The notes beneath the pieces are model-generated. The model made no database searches. It was not told the origin of the DNA and saw only the letters and a program-made list of their open reading frames with translations. Source: Marinobacter similis (GTDB lineage: Bacteria; Pseudomonadota; Gammaproteobacteria; Pseudomonadales; Oleiphilaceae). From it: a stretch of 64,000 nucleotides of DNA. The stretch is taken from NCBI RefSeq assembly GCF_000830985.1, contig NZ_CP007151.1:3534001-3598000 (forward strand), in the 5' to 3' direction. The translations under genes and the position numbers were made by a program. Positions 9,697 to 19,162 of this stretch are shown here, in pieces. Position 1 is the first letter of the stretch; every line of letters begins with the position of its first letter.

Positions 9697-11067
9697 TCAC
9701 GCATATCGGACGCGTATTTTCCGGCCTTTGATCCGCCCACTTTCGAGTCGCTTCAGCGCTTGGCAGCAACACTTCTCTCGACAGCGACAAAGCACTGGAA
9801 ATCGAACAGGTCGATTTTCCCGACCGCCTTGCCCGGAATCCCGGCTTCGCCTGTGAGCGCACCCAGAACATCACCCGGACGAATTTTCTCTTTACGACCG
9901 CCGGCGATGCACAGGGTGGTCATGGCGGGCTCCAACGGCTGCAGCGGAGCTGCCATCAGCGCCTCGGTATTGCCCCACTCCACTGCCTGGCCACGGTCTG
10001 ATTCCAGACGGTTGACCTTGTGGCCCTTGGAGGGGGTGCAGAAGGTCACCGCCAAGCCCTGCTCGCCCGCTCGCCCGGTACGCCCTACCCGATGGGTATG
10101 CACTTCGCTGTCGCGAGCCGGCTCGGCGTTAATCACCAGCGGCAGGGATTTAATATCCAACCCCCGGGCCGCCACATCTGTCGCCACCAGCACCGAACAG
10201 CTTTGATTGCCAAAGCGAACCAGCACGCTGTCACGGTCCCGCTGTTCCAGGTCACCGTGCAACGCCAGTGCGGAGAACCCATGTTGACGCAATGCCTCGG
10301 CCAGCTCGTCGCACTGCTGCTTCATGGCGCAAAACACGATACAGGACGTCGGCTGGCGCTCGGACAACAGCGCCATCACCGCATCCTGGGCAGAGCCCGG
10401 GGCGATTTCGTAAAACAGCTCCTGGATATCCGGGTTGCCCTTTTTGGCCTCGGCGCGAACGTCCTGTGGTTCACGCTGATAGCGGCCACTGAGCGCGCGA
10501 ATCGTCTCAGGCCAGGTGGCTGAGAACATCAGGGTCTGACGGGAATCGGGCGTCTGCCCGAGAATGTCTTCCATGGCCTCTTCGAAGCCCATGTCCAGCA
10601 TCCGGTCCGCCTCATCCAGGACCACGGTGTTTACCCGGTCCAGGCTCAGGGTTCCCTTGCGCAGGTGATCCTGAATACGCCCGGGCGTACCCACCACGAT
10701 GTGAGCACCATGCTGAGAGAGCCAATCTGGGCCCAATCGATACCCCACCGCACAGGGTCAGGATCTTTACATTATCCCGGGCGCGCGCAAGTTCCCGGAG
10801 CGCCTTGGCCACCTGATCCGCCAGTTCACGGGTCGGGCACAGCACCAGGCCCTGGACCGCAAACAGACGTGGATTCAGGTGCTCGATCAGACCAATTCCG
10901 AAAGCGGCGGTCTTGCCGCTTCCGGTCTGGGCCATGGCAATGACGTCCTTTTTCGCCAGGCATGGGGGCAAGGCTTTCGCCTGAATTTCGGTAGGCTGCT
11001 CGAATCCAAGCTGCTCCAGGTTGGAGGCCATAGCCGGGGAAAGACCAAACTCTTTAAAGGAAGGCAT
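9697..11067 (-). CDS. dbpA: ATP-dependent RNA helicase DbpA, two frame breaks
   Basis: DEAD-box helicase that acts in large-subunit ribosome assembly through hairpin 92 of 23S rRNA. Restored length is about 456 residues, like E. coli DbpA. Motif I AQTGSGKT is at 46-53; VLDEADRML (DEAD), MFSATWP (SAT) and HRVGRTGRAG follow. The C-terminal RNA-binding domain reads GKIDLFDFQCFVAVERSVAAKR and continues, after one restored base near 9756, to a Lys/Arg-rich end with stop at 9697-9699. A second break near 10725-10733 separates CGGVSIGP from LSQHGAHIVVGTPGRI. The ATG at 11067 starts MPSFKEFGLSP. Confidence 0.88.
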
Positions 11068-11195
11068 ACGGGAAAATCCTGAAATCGGGGGCTGCGAATT
11101 GTGGAGGCACATTAGTGAGGGCGTATACTACCGCATCAGGATACCAGAGTTTGTCACCAATTAACTGAGTTACCGGGAGCTACGAGGAGTTACTA

Positions 11196-11732
11196 ATGCC
11201 TTCCCTGCAGGATCAGCTACTGAAAGCCGGCCTGGCCGACGAGAAAAAGGCCAAAGCCATTCGCACCGAAAAACGCAAGAAGCGCAAGGCCCAGCCCAAG
11301 GGTGCGGTGCAGGAAAACGAGGCCGAAATTCGGGCACGCAAAGCCCGTGAAGAGAAAGCCGAGCGAGACCGGGAACTTAACCGGCAGCGCCAGCAAGAAG
11401 CCGAGAAGAAGGCCATACAGGCCCAGATCCGCCAGCTGGTGAGCACCAATCGCCTGGATCGCAGCCGGGGCGAAACCTCCTACCAGTTCGTGCACGACAA
11501 GAAGATCAAGAAGATCTTTGTCGACGACACCATGGTGGACCAGCTGTCCCGGGGCCGACTGGCCATCGTGTTCGTGAATGACAACTACGAGCTGGTTGCC
11601 GAAGGGGTAGCCCGGAAAATTCAGGAACGGGATGAAACCGCTGTGGTGGTGCTCCACGACCGGAAAACCGATGACACCGGTGATGACGACCCGTATGCCG
11701 GCTATGAGATTCCCGACGACCTGATGTGGTAA
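11196..11732 (+). CDS. yaiL: DUF2058 family protein
   Basis: A conserved gammaproteobacterial protein of unknown function, 178 residues. The N-terminal half (about 15-85) is a highly charged Lys/Glu/Arg helix typical of a coiled coil or nucleic-acid contact. The C-terminal half has the family core: TSYQFVHDKKIKKIFVDD, RGRLAIVFV, YELVAEGVA and a tail YEIPDDLMW. GAGG-type ribosome site (TACGAGGAG) lies just upstream of the ATG. It is divergent from dbpA across 128 bp and appears monocistronic. Confidence 0.85.
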   Translation: MPSLQDQLLKAGLADEKKAKAIRTEKRKKRKAQPKGAVQENEAEIRARKAREEKAERDRELNRQRQQEAEKKAIQAQIRQLVSTNRLDRSRGETSYQFVHDKKIKKIFVDDTMVDQLSRGRLAIVFVNDNYELVAEGVARKIQERDETAVVVLHDRKTDDTGDDDPYAGYEIPDDLMW

Positions 11733-11844
11733 GCGCGCCATCGGGATTCCACAGCGCCGCCCACCGACTTTTCCAATCTTAGGCTAAGCTAAGTAACAAG
11801 AGGACGTACGATTCACACACCCGGCGTCCTCGAGGGGGAAAGGC

Positions 11845-12269
11845 ATGGCTGGGCGGTGTTACTCATTATTGTTCATCAGCTTTTTCCTTCTTACCTCACT
11901 ACTGCATCCCGCCCTGGCGTCAGACAACCAGAACGCGATCCTGGACGGCGCCGTGTTCGAAGGCATCTTCAGAGAAACGGGGGCGGATTCCGGAGGTGAC
12001 GACGACCGGCTGATCTTTCAGGATGGCTTCTTCACCTCCGAAGCCTGCCAGCAGTATGGCTTTGCCAAAGGCCCCTATTCCGCCACCAAAATCCCGGACG
12101 GTGCTCGATTCCAGGCGACGTCAATTAGCCCGAGTCACGGAGTTATGACCTGGGAAGCGTGCGCTCGGGCGATCGCATGAGTGCCGATGTGAAATGGGTC
12201 AAGGAACGGTGGTACTGGACCACGCGCCGGGAATACCAATTCAACGGCACGCTGGTCGAGTCCGAGTAG
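11845..12269 (+). CDS. Small secreted hypothetical protein, one frame break
   Basis: I do not recognise the family. Residues 1-26 form a signal peptide with a hydrophobic core (LLFISFFLLTSLLHPALA). The mature part has ILDGAVFEGIFRETG, an acidic stretch, then RLIFQDGFFTSEACQQYGF. A frame break at about 12130-12150 is inferred because the downstream frame carries coding-like sequence, SADVKWVKERWYWTTRREY then QFNGTL, ending at 12267-12269; the upstream frame stops at 12178. The restored protein would be about 141 residues. A periplasmic or exported location is inferred from the signal peptide. It lies 27 bp before the next gene on the same strand. Confidence 0.6.
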
Positions 12270-12296
12270 CATCCGGCCGGCTCAGGAGGGACAGCT

Positions 12297-12941
12297 TTGA
12301 GCGTAATGGCAGGCCGTCGATTCGCAAAGCTCAGCCTACTCATCGCCATAGCCGTTGTATTGAATCTTTCCGGGCACTGGCTGATCCAGCTGTTTGATTT
12401 CCAGATTTTTCCCCGCCACGAACCAGTGCTGCACCTGATGGTGCTCAGTGCCGCCAGCCTCTACATCCTGCTGATGGCCGTACCATTCATGCCCGGCATA
12501 GAGATCGGCCTGGCCCTGCTCTTCATCCTTGGCGGCGAAGGTGCCCTGCTGGTGTACCTATGCACGGTCACCGCGTTATCCATCAGCTTCTGGCTGGGAC
12601 AGCTGGCCCCGGAACACAGCATGAGCCGGCTGCTGCACTGGCTACACTTTGAATCAGCCTCCAGGGTCGCCAGCCAGCTTGAAACCCTGTCACCGGCAAA
12701 GCGCATAGAGTCCCTGTTCGCATTGGCTCCGAAAGGCGTACTGCCGTTCCTGCTTCGCCATCGCTTCGTTGCCATCGCGGTGCTGCTGAACCTGCCCGGC
12801 AACGCCATCATAGGTGGTGGCGGCGGCATTGGAATGCTGCTGGGGATCTCGCGGATGATTTCTTTTCCAAAGTACTTCCTGACGGTAGCCCTGGCCGTTT
12901 CGCCTGTCCCGCTTGTGTTCTACCTATCACAGGCGCTGTAA
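12297..12941 (+). CDS. Multi-pass inner membrane protein of uncertain family
   Basis: A 214-residue protein with about five hydrophobic segments: LSLLIAIAVVLNLSGHWLI, LMVLSAASLYILLMAVPF, the IGLALLFILGG region, ALLVYLCTVTALSISFWLG and two near the C-terminus. The Gly-rich turn NAIIGGGGGIGMLLGISR and the Pro-Gly-containing hydrophobic loops recall VTT/SNARE-associated (DedA-like) membrane proteins, but I cannot confirm that. The TTG at 12297 is preferred over the ATG at 12306 because CAGGAGGG lies about 8 bp upstream of it. It follows the secreted protein gene and may be cotranscribed. Confidence 0.6.
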   Translation: MSVMAGRRFAKLSLLIAIAVVLNLSGHWLIQLFDFQIFPRHEPVLHLMVLSAASLYILLMAVPFMPGIEIGLALLFILGGEGALLVYLCTVTALSISFWLGQLAPEHSMSRLLHWLHFESASRVASQLETLSPAKRIESLFALAPKGVLPFLLRHRFVAIAVLLNLPGNAIIGGGGGIGMLLGISRMISFPKYFLTVALAVSPVPLVFYLSQAL

Positions 12942-13083
12942 TGCACCCCCGGTCACGCCAACATCTGCCCGCCCCACTTACGATCCGGAATTTTTTTTAG
13001 TTTGCCTGCAACTCTTTGCAACGTCTGGACGCATATCCTTAGACGAGCTTGCTCGCAATCCTACGAAACCAAGGAGAAAACCA

Positions 13084-13587
13084 ATGACAACACTTACGTT
13101 TCGAAAGCTTGGCCTCGCGGCTTCAGCTATCTGCCTGTTCGGCCTGGCAGGCACATCCCAGGCGGGCCACACCAACCACGTACTCGACGCCAAACTGAGC
13201 GGTGCGGAGATGGTTGGCTCCATGGGTGACAGCGATGGTAAGGGCTATGCTCATGTATTCGGCATCGACGGCGACCCCACCACGCTCTGCTACGTAGTGC
13301 AGGTAGACAACATCCAGACCGTACCGGTCAAGGAAGGCATGGCTGCCCACATCCACGAAGCGGGCAAGGGTATGAATGGTGCCCCGGTGGCAATGCTAGC
13401 AGGGCCGGAGGATGGCGACGCCGCTGATTGCCTAACCGAGGGCGAGGAAGGCAAGTTCCCCACGGGCGAGACTGGCATTGTTCAGCGCATCCTGGAGAAT
13501 CCGTCGGACTTCTACATCAACGTGCATAACCCCGAGTTTCCTGATGGCGCGATCCGCGGCCAGCTGATGGGCCCTCACAGCATGTAA
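13084..13587 (+). CDS. CHRD-domain exported protein
   Basis: A 167-residue protein with a signal peptide (residues 1-~27, cleavage near TSQA/GHTN) followed by one CHRD domain, first described in chordin and widespread in bacterial exported proteins of unclear role. Typical features are AKLSGAEMV, a central HIHEAGKGMNGAP histidine pair (about residues 97-109), FYINVHNPEFPDGAIRGQL near the C-terminus. Two cysteines (in TLCYVVQV and ADCLTE) could form a disulfide. AAGGAGAAAACC gives a good ribosome site for the ATG at 13084. It ends 23 bp before a strong terminator. Confidence 0.85.
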   Translation: MTTLTFRKLGLAASAICLFGLAGTSQAGHTNHVLDAKLSGAEMVGSMGDSDGKGYAHVFGIDGDPTTLCYVVQVDNIQTVPVKEGMAAHIHEAGKGMNGAPVAMLAGPEDGDAADCLTEGEEGKFPTGETGIVQRILENPSDFYINVHNPEFPDGAIRGQLMGPHSM

Positions 13588-13610
13588 GTCAGGGCTTTTC
13601 TGCAGGCAAT

Positions 13611-13639
13611 AAAAAACCCCGCACTTGGCGGGGTTTTTT
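13611..13639. terminator. Intrinsic terminator after the CHRD gene and tRNA cluster
   Basis: AAAAAACCCCGC, loop ACTTG, GCGGGGTTTTTT. The stem has an A-run before and a T-run after, so it can terminate both the CHRD gene (plus strand) and the tRNA-Ser/tRNA-Arg transcript (minus strand), whose last gene ends 9 bp away. Confidence 0.88.
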
Positions 13640-13647
13640 ATTTAATA

Positions 13648-13724
13648 TGGCGCGGCTGGGAGGATTCGAACCTCCGACCGCCTGGTTCGTAGCCAGGTAC
13701 TCTATCCAGCTGAGCTACAGCCGC
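13648..13724 (-). tRNA. tRNA-Arg(ACG), copy 1
   Basis: A 77-nt cloverleaf with encoded CCA. The acceptor stem is GCGGCTG/CAGCCGC. The anticodon loop CTACGAA between CCTGG and CCAGG gives anticodon ACG (CGN arginine codons, A34 normally deaminated to inosine). The T loop is GTTCGAATC. It is identical to the copy at 13752-13828. Confidence 0.97.
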
Positions 13725-13751
13725 TTAAAACTGGGCAAGTTGTTGAAGAAG

Positions 13752-13828
13752 TGGCGCGGCTGGGAGGATTCGAACCTCCGACCGCCTGGTTCGTAGCCAG
13801 GTACTCTATCCAGCTGAGCTACAGCCGC
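13752..13828 (-). tRNA. tRNA-Arg(ACG), copy 2
   Basis: Identical 77-nt cloverleaf to the neighbouring copy, 27 bp away, anticodon ACG, CCA encoded. A tandem duplication. The arrangement csrA, tRNA-Ser(GCT), tRNA-Arg(ACG) repeated matches the csrA-serV-argVYZQ order known from E. coli. Confidence 0.97.
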
Positions 13829-13889
13829 GCATTCATCACTTGCTGTGGTTGAGTGCTACGTCAACCTGTCCTCTTTTCCAAAAAAGGAA

Positions 13890-13981
<92 letters not shown>

Positions 13982-14066
13982 TTGAGAACGGGGCGTATAC
14001 TACCATAAGATTTCTGTTTTCATAGGGTTGACACCAATTTTTTTGGCCCCGATTTGCCGAGAAAAC

Positions 14067-14104
14067 AAAAAAGCCGCTCAGGTTTCCCTTGAACGGCTTT
14101 TTCT
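14067..14104 (-). terminator. Intrinsic terminator after csrA
   Basis: Read on the minus strand, AAAAAGCCGTTCA, a short loop, then TGAGCGGCTTTTTTG. The stem is AAGCCG-TCA/TGA-CGGCTT with one mismatch and ends in a T-run. It begins 4 bp after the csrA stop and separates csrA from the tRNA cluster. Confidence 0.8.
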
Positions 14105-14107
14105 CTT

Positions 14108-14305
14108 TCAGCTGTTGCCCGGTTCCGGCTCCTCAGAGCCCTTCTCCGACTGTATACGCTGATAGATTTCTTCCCGGTGAACCGCAACTTCTTTTGGCGC
14201 GTTGACACCAATGCGAACCTGATTCCCCTTCACTCCCAGGACAGTGACTGTGATTTCGTCACCGACCATCAGGGTTTCGCCAACTCGGCGAGTCAAAATC
14301 AACAT
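14108..14305 (-). CDS. csrA: Carbon storage regulator CsrA (RsmA)
   Basis: Global post-transcriptional regulator; a dimer that binds ANGGA motifs in RNA hairpin loops and usually blocks ribosome binding. The 65-residue product starts [16 protein letters not shown] and has the RNA-contact residues Leu4 and Arg44 (VAVHREEI at 40-47) intact. The C-terminal tail is acidic. The leader just before the ATG contains TAGGGAG and AAGGGAT, two ANGGA matches at and beside the ribosome site, consistent with autoregulation as known in E. coli (inference). A promoter is visible at 14368-14395. Three candidate CsrA-binding repeat elements occur elsewhere in this window. Confidence 0.97.
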   Translation of the reverse strand: MLILTRRVGETLMVGDEITVTVLGVKGNQVRIGVNAPKEVAVHREEIYQRIQSEKGSEEPEPGNS

Positions 14306-14367
14306 ATCCCTTACTCCCTATCCAGAGCTACCTGTTCCGACAAATGGTTATTCTTGATATACCTTAT

Positions 14368-14395
14368 TTTATAGTGAGGCCACTTTCTGACCCAA
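14368..14395 (-). promoter_or_regulatory. Candidate sigma-70 promoter for csrA
   Basis: On the minus strand TTGGGT (14395-14390) and TATAAA (14373-14368) are separated by 16 bp. The -10 box lies 62 bp upstream of the csrA ATG, leaving a leader with two ANGGA motifs near the ribosome site. Match to consensus is good but unproven. Confidence 0.5.
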
Positions 14396-14495
14396 CGACG
14401 CACATTCCCTTATACGGATGCACTATGTCATAGGCTCAGTAAATGAGTCTCTTATTAACTAGGCCTGCCACTAACTAAAACTGGCAACTGCCCGT

Positions 14496-15734
14496 TTAAC
14501 CTTCCTCCTTTACCGCAAGCTTATCCAGTTCGAACTCACTATGCAGAGCGCGAACCGCCAGCTCAAGATACTTCTCATCAATCACCACGGAGATCTTGAT
14601 CTCAGACGTGGAGATCATCTGAATATTGATGCCCTCGTTGGACAACGCCTCAAACATCCGTGTAGCCACACCAGCGTGTGAACGCATGCCAACACCCACA
14701 ATGCTGACCTTGGCAATCTTGCTGTCGCCGCTGACTTCGCGAGCGCCCAACTCGTCTGCAACACCCTGCAGCACTTCCTTCGCGCGCTTGAAATCGTTGC
14801 GGTGCACGGTGAAGGTAAACGCGGTCTTGTTATCCTCGCCCACGTTCTGAACGATCATGTCTACTTCAATATTAGCATTACTCACCGGTTTCAGAATGCG
14901 CAGCGCACTCCCCGGCGTATCGGGAACGCCGGCGATGGTCAGTTTTGCTTCGTCACGGTTAAAGGCGATGCCGGAAACAACCGGTTGCTCCATGGCGTTT
15001 TCATCCTCAAAAGTAATCAGGGTGCCTTCCCCTTCCTGGAAGCTGGAAAGAACCCGTAATGGAACGTTGTATTTGCCTGCAAATTCGACTGACCGAATCT
15101 GAAGAACCTTGGATCCCAGACTCGCCATCTCAATCATTTCTTCGAAGGTAATGCGATCCAGGCGCCGGGCGCTGTCGACCACTCGCGGATCGGTGGTGTA
15201 CACGCCATCCACGTCAGTATAGATCTGGCACTCGTCTGCCTTCAGCGCAGCTGCCAGGGCAACCGCCGTGGTGTCTGATCCGCCACGACCAAGCGTGGTG
15301 ATGTTGCCGCACTCATCGATGCCCTGAAACCCGGCCACGACCACTACCCGGCCTGAGTCCAGGTCCTCGCGCATGCGCTGCTCATCAATCTGCTTGATGC
15401 GCGCCTTGGTGTGGGTGCTGTCAGTAACAATCCGCACCTGGGAGCCAGTGTAAGAACGGGCCGCGCAACCGCGCTTCTGCAACGCCATCGACAGCAAGGC
15501 AATGGTGACCTGCTCGCCGGTGGACACCAGTACGTCCATTTCCCGGGGCGTCGGTTCCTCCATGATGTTGCTGGCCAAACCAATCAACCGGTTGGTTTCA
15601 CCGCTCATGGCGGAAACCACCACCACTACATCGTGACCTTCCTTCCGAAAGCGGGCGACCTTCTCCGCAACCGCTTCAATACGCTCGGTCGTGCCAACCG
15701 AGGTGCCACCAAATTTCTGAACCAACAGAGCCAT
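14496..15734 (-). CDS. lysC: Aspartate kinase
   Basis: Phosphorylates aspartate, the first step to lysine, threonine, methionine and diaminopimelate. The 412-residue single-function enzyme has the kinase domain with KFGGTSVG at 7-14, [29 protein letters not shown] and the nucleotide segment [14 protein letters not shown]. Two ACT regulatory domains fill about 265-410 (ISIVGVG-like [15 protein letters not shown] in the second). It lacks a fused homoserine dehydrogenase. It is the usual lysine/threonine-controlled type in pseudomonads (family knowledge). It lies 108 bp after alaS and about 190 bp before csrA on the same strand. Confidence 0.96.
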   Translation of the reverse strand: MALLVQKFGGTSVGTTERIEAVAEKVARFRKEGHDVVVVVSAMSGETNRLIGLASNIMEEPTPREMDVLVSTGEQVTIALLSMALQKRGCAARSYTGSQVRIVTDSTHTKARIKQIDEQRMREDLDSGRVVVVAGFQGIDECGNITTLGRGGSDTTAVALAAALKADECQIYTDVDGVYTTDPRVVDSARRLDRITFEEMIEMASLGSKVLQIRSVEFAGKYNVPLRVLSSFQEGEGTLITFEDENAMEQPVVSGIAFNRDEAKLTIAGVPDTPGSALRILKPVSNANIEVDMIVQNVGEDNKTAFTFTVHRNDFKRAKEVLQGVADELGAREVSGDSKIAKVSIVGVGMRSHAGVATRMFEALSNEGINIQMISTSEIKISVVIDEKYLELAVRALHSEFELDKLAVKEEG

Positions 15735-15842
15735 TTTTTTCCCAATATCCGAAACGGGGACTCACGGCGAGGCAGCGCCTCGCCAGTCTCAAGAGCAAGC
15801 GAGCTGGAGTATAACCTCCTAGCCCACCTCACAAACAGTTAG

Positions 15843-18473
15843 TTAAGCTATATTTTGCTCAATCCAGGCAGGAACCCCGGCCAGCGCGTCCGCCAGTTTG
15901 CTCGGATCACTACCACCGCCCTGGGCCATATCAGGCCGGCCGCCGCCTTTACCATCAACCTGAGCGGCCAGGTGCTTCATCAGGTCGCCGGCCTTGATCT
16001 TGCCGGTGGCAGACTTGGTCACACCAGCCACCAGCGTGACCTTGCCGTCTTCCACACTGGCCAGCACAACCACGCCCTCACCCAGCTTGTTCTTAAGCTG
16101 ATCGGCGGTTTCCATCAGGGCTTTGCGATCGGCGCCTTCCATTTCCGAGGCCACTACTTTGAGACCAGCCACGTCGACAGCGGAACCTGCCAGATCACTA
16201 CCTGCGGAGCTTGCCAACTTGGCCTTCAGGGCATCCACTTCTTTCTCTAGCTGACGGCTGCGATCCAGGGTTTGCTGCACTTTTTCGACAACCGTGTCAC
16301 GCGTTGCCCGAACCAGACCAGCAGTGTCGCGCAGAGTACGTTCGGTGCTGTCCACCCACTCCAGCGCGCCCATACCAGTCACTGCTTCGATACGGCGAAC
16401 GCCAGAGGAAATGCCACTTTCAGACGTGATGCGGAACAGGCCAATATCACCGGTACGACCAACGTGAGTGCCGCCGCACAGCTCCACTGAATAGTTGTCA
16501 GTGCCCATGCTCAGCACTCTTACGGTGTCACCGTACTTCTCACCGAACAGAGCCATGGCGCCTTTTTCCTGGGCCTGCTCCATATCCGTGATTTCGGTTT
16601 GCACCGGAGTGTTATCGAGGATCAGCTCATTCACCTTGCGCTCAATCTCAGTCAGCTGCTCTGGTGTAACTGGCTCGAAGTGCGAGAAATCGAAACGCAG
16701 TTTGTCCGGATCCACCAGTGAACCTTTCTGATTCACGTGCTCACCAAGAATCTTGCGCAGCGCCGCGTGCAGCAGGTGCGTGGCGGAGTGATTGCGCTTG
16801 GTGCGCTCACGACGGGCGTGATCAATGCGCGCATCCACTTCCAGACCCGGGAACAGCTCACCTTCAATCAGCGTGCCTACGTGAAGGTGGTTATCGCCTT
16901 CCTTGCGGGTGTCAGTGACCTTGAAGCGGCCACCACTCCAGGTCAGCAGGCCGGTGTCACCCACCTGACCGCCGGATTCGGCGTAGAACGGTGTGCGTTC
17001 CAGGACCACAACGGCCTCGTCACCTGCCTCGGCGTTCTTTTCTTCGCCACCAACAATCACGGAACGAATGCGCTCATGGCCGTCGATGTGGTCGTAGCCG
17101 GTGAATTCGGTCTTGCCTTCAAGCTTGAGCCCGGCGGCGTTGTAGTCGATACCGAACTTGCTCGCGGCACGGGCGCGGTCACGCTGGGCTTCCATGGCTT
17201 TCTCGTAGCCTTCGTAATCCAGGGTCAGGCCACGCTCGCGGGCAATGTCGTTGGTCAGGTCGACCGGGAAACCGAAGGTGTCGTACAGAGTAAAGATGGT
17301 TTCGCCCGGAATCACTTCGCTTTTCAGCTCAGCAATGTCCTGTTCCAGCAGACGTAGGCCTTTGTCCAGGGTCTTGGCGAACTGCTCTTCCTCCTGCAGC
17401 AACACCTTTTCGACCTGCTTCAGGCTGCTGACCAGCTGCGGGTAAGCCTCGCCCATAAGCTCAGCCAGGGGGCCGGCAAGCTTGTAGAAGAACGGCTGGG
17501 TAGCGCCCAGCTTGTTGCCGTGGCGGGCGGCGCGACGGATGATGCGGCGCAGTACGAAGCCACGGCCTTCGTTCGAGGGCATAACGCCGTCGGAAATCAG
17601 GAAGGCACAGGAACGAATGTGGTCGGCCACCACGCGCAGGCTGGCCTCGCTGGCATCCACACCACCGAGCACGTCAGAGGCCGCTTTCAGCAGATTCTGG
17701 AACAGATCGATCTCGTAGTTGCTGTGCACGCCCTGCAGCACGGCGGTAATGCGCTCCAGACCCATGCCGGTATCTACGGACGGCTTGGGCAGGTTCAGCA
17801 TCTCGCCATCGGCGGTGCGGTTGTACTGCATGAAGACCACATTCCAGATCTCGATGTAACGGTCGCCGTCTTCTTCGGGACTGCCCGGAGGTCCACCGGC
17901 CACATCCGGGCCGTGGTCGTAGAAGATCTCTGTGCACGGGCCACAAGGGCCGGTATCGCCCATCTGCCAGAAGTTGTCAGACGCGTAACGGGCACCTTTA
18001 TTGTCGCCGATGCGGACAATGCGATCGGCCGGAACGCCGATTTCCTGGTTCCAGATATCGAAGGCTTCATCGTCGTCGGCGTATACGGTCACCCACAACT
18101 TTTCCTTGGGTAGCTTCAGCCACTGATCACCGGTCAGGAAGGTCCAGGCGTAGTTGATCGCTTCGCGCTTGAAGTAGTCACCAAAGCTGAAGTTACCCAG
18201 CATTTCAAAGAAGGTGTGGTGACGCGCGGTATAGCCCACGTTTTCCAGGTCGTTGTGCTTACCGCCGGCACGAACGCACTTCTGGGAGGTGGTGGCCCGG
18301 GTGTAGTCACGCTCTTCCCGGCCAAGGAATGCGTCCTTGAACTGGTTCATTCCCGCATTGGTAAACAGCAACGTGGGATCGTCCGCCGGAACCAGCGAAC
18401 TGCTTGAAACAATGGTGTGACTTTGCTGTTTGAAATAATCGAGAAATGCCTGTCGCAACTCAGCGGTTTTCAT
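15843..18473 (-). CDS. alaS: Alanyl-tRNA synthetase
   Basis: Charges tRNA-Ala and edits Ser/Gly mischarging. The 876-residue product has the class II catalytic core ([39 protein letters not shown]), the editing domain with [12 protein letters not shown] and [13 protein letters not shown] zinc ligands, and a C-terminal DHHA1/oligomerisation region ending in [12 protein letters not shown]. The ATG at 18473 starts [14 protein letters not shown]. An open extension upstream has no homology and was ignored. It lies upstream of lysC and csrA, the usual order in this group. Confidence 0.97.
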   Translation of the reverse strand: MKTAELRQAFLDYFKQQSHTIVSSSSLVPADDPTLLFTNAGMNQFKDAFLGREERDYTRATTSQKCVRAGGKHNDLENVGYTARHHTFFEMLGNFSFGDYFKREAINYAWTFLTGDQWLKLPKEKLWVTVYADDDEAFDIWNQEIGVPADRIVRIGDNKGARYASDNFWQMGDTGPCGPCTEIFYDHGPDVAGGPPGSPEEDGDRYIEIWNVVFMQYNRTADGEMLNLPKPSVDTGMGLERITAVLQGVHSNYEIDLFQNLLKAASDVLGGVDASEASLRVVADHIRSCAFLISDGVMPSNEGRGFVLRRIIRRAARHGNKLGATQPFFYKLAGPLAELMGEAYPQLVSSLKQVEKVLLQEEEQFAKTLDKGLRLLEQDIAELKSEVIPGETIFTLYDTFGFPVDLTNDIARERGLTLDYEGYEKAMEAQRDRARAASKFGIDYNAAGLKLEGKTEFTGYDHIDGHERIRSVIVGGEEKNAEAGDEAVVVLERTPFYAESGGQVGDTGLLTWSGGRFKVTDTRKEGDNHLHVGTLIEGELFPGLEVDARIDHARRERTKRNHSATHLLHAALRKILGEHVNQKGSLVDPDKLRFDFSHFEPVTPEQLTEIERKVNELILDNTPVQTEITDMEQAQEKGAMALFGEKYGDTVRVLSMGTDNYSVELCGGTHVGRTGDIGLFRITSESGISSGVRRIEAVTGMGALEWVDSTERTLRDTAGLVRATRDTVVEKVQQTLDRSRQLEKEVDALKAKLASSAGSDLAGSAVDVAGLKVVASEMEGADRKALMETADQLKNKLGEGVVVLASVEDGKVTLVAGVTKSATGKIKAGDLMKHLAAQVDGKGGGRPDMAQGGGSDPSKLADALAGVPAWIEQNIA

Positions 18474-18613
18474 AGCCCTTTGATACCTTTCCAGAAACTT
18501 GCCGTAAATCCGGCGCGTCCGCGATTGAATACGAATACTTACATGCGTGTGCAAATCGGCTACTCTAGCACACGCCGAGAACGGGAAAAACGTGAAACCG
18601 CACAGGAGACCCC

Positions 18614-19147
18614 ATGCCCCGACGCTTCCATGATGCCGAAGAACTGTTGCCACCGGCCACATTTCTGAAGCGTGCACTAGCCATTATCTATGACGGCCTG
18701 ATCAGTATCGCGGTTCTACTCGTGGCGACCTGGATCTACACCGTGATTGGTGGATGGTTCACCGGCTGGGACAAGTTTGAAGAGATGGCGGAAGCAGGCC
18801 AGCTGGCCGGAGATCCCGGTCTCACCTTTGCCCTGTTTCTGACCCTGTACCTGTTCTTCGCGTATTTCTGGACTCGCATCGGCCAGACACTGGGCATGCA
18901 GGTCTGGCGCATCCGCATTGAGAACCTGGACGGCACCTCAGTGAGCTGGAGCCAGGCTCTGCGCCGCTATGTAACAGCAGCCGCGGTGATCTTTCTGACC
19001 TTGCTGGCAAGCTACTATGTCGGCGCAATCACCTTGATCATCACCCTGCCCGCCGTGCTCGCCCTGTTCTTCCCTATCAATGGCCTGTCGGTCACCGATC
19101 GCCTGTCCGGCAGCGTGGTGGTGCAGGTTCCGAAAGAAAGCAAATAA
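18614..19147 (+). CDS. RDD family membrane protein
   Basis: A 177-residue inner membrane protein with an RDD domain, a family of unclear and probably varied transport roles. It has the RDD-type start [21 protein letters not shown], in which the first conserved Arg (FLKR) and the Asp (YDG) are present, a second membrane helix ([17 protein letters not shown]), and the conserved [14 protein letters not shown] segment and a C-terminal hydrophobic pair. It is convergent with lptG, 15 bp apart. The same neighbour relation to lptG exists in pseudomonads. Confidence 0.85.
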   Translation: MPRRFHDAEELLPPATFLKRALAIIYDGLISIAVLLVATWIYTVIGGWFTGWDKFEEMAEAGQLAGDPGLTFALFLTLYLFFAYFWTRIGQTLGMQVWRIRIENLDGTSVSWSQALRRYVTAAAVIFLTLLASYYVGAITLIITLPAVLALFFPINGLSVTDRLSGSVVVQVPKESK

Positions 19148-19162
19148 CTGCCAGCAGCCCGA

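Noticed and set aside
13648..13828. A 77-bp perfect direct repeat that might be a mobile-element target or att duplication
   Set aside because: Both units are complete tRNA-Arg(ACG) genes with encoded CCA. Tandem copies here match the conserved csrA-tRNA cluster, and no integrase is nearby.
15735..15842. Lysine riboswitch before lysC
   Set aside because: The gap is 108 bp, shorter than a lysine aptamer (about 170 nt), and shows no matching stem pattern.
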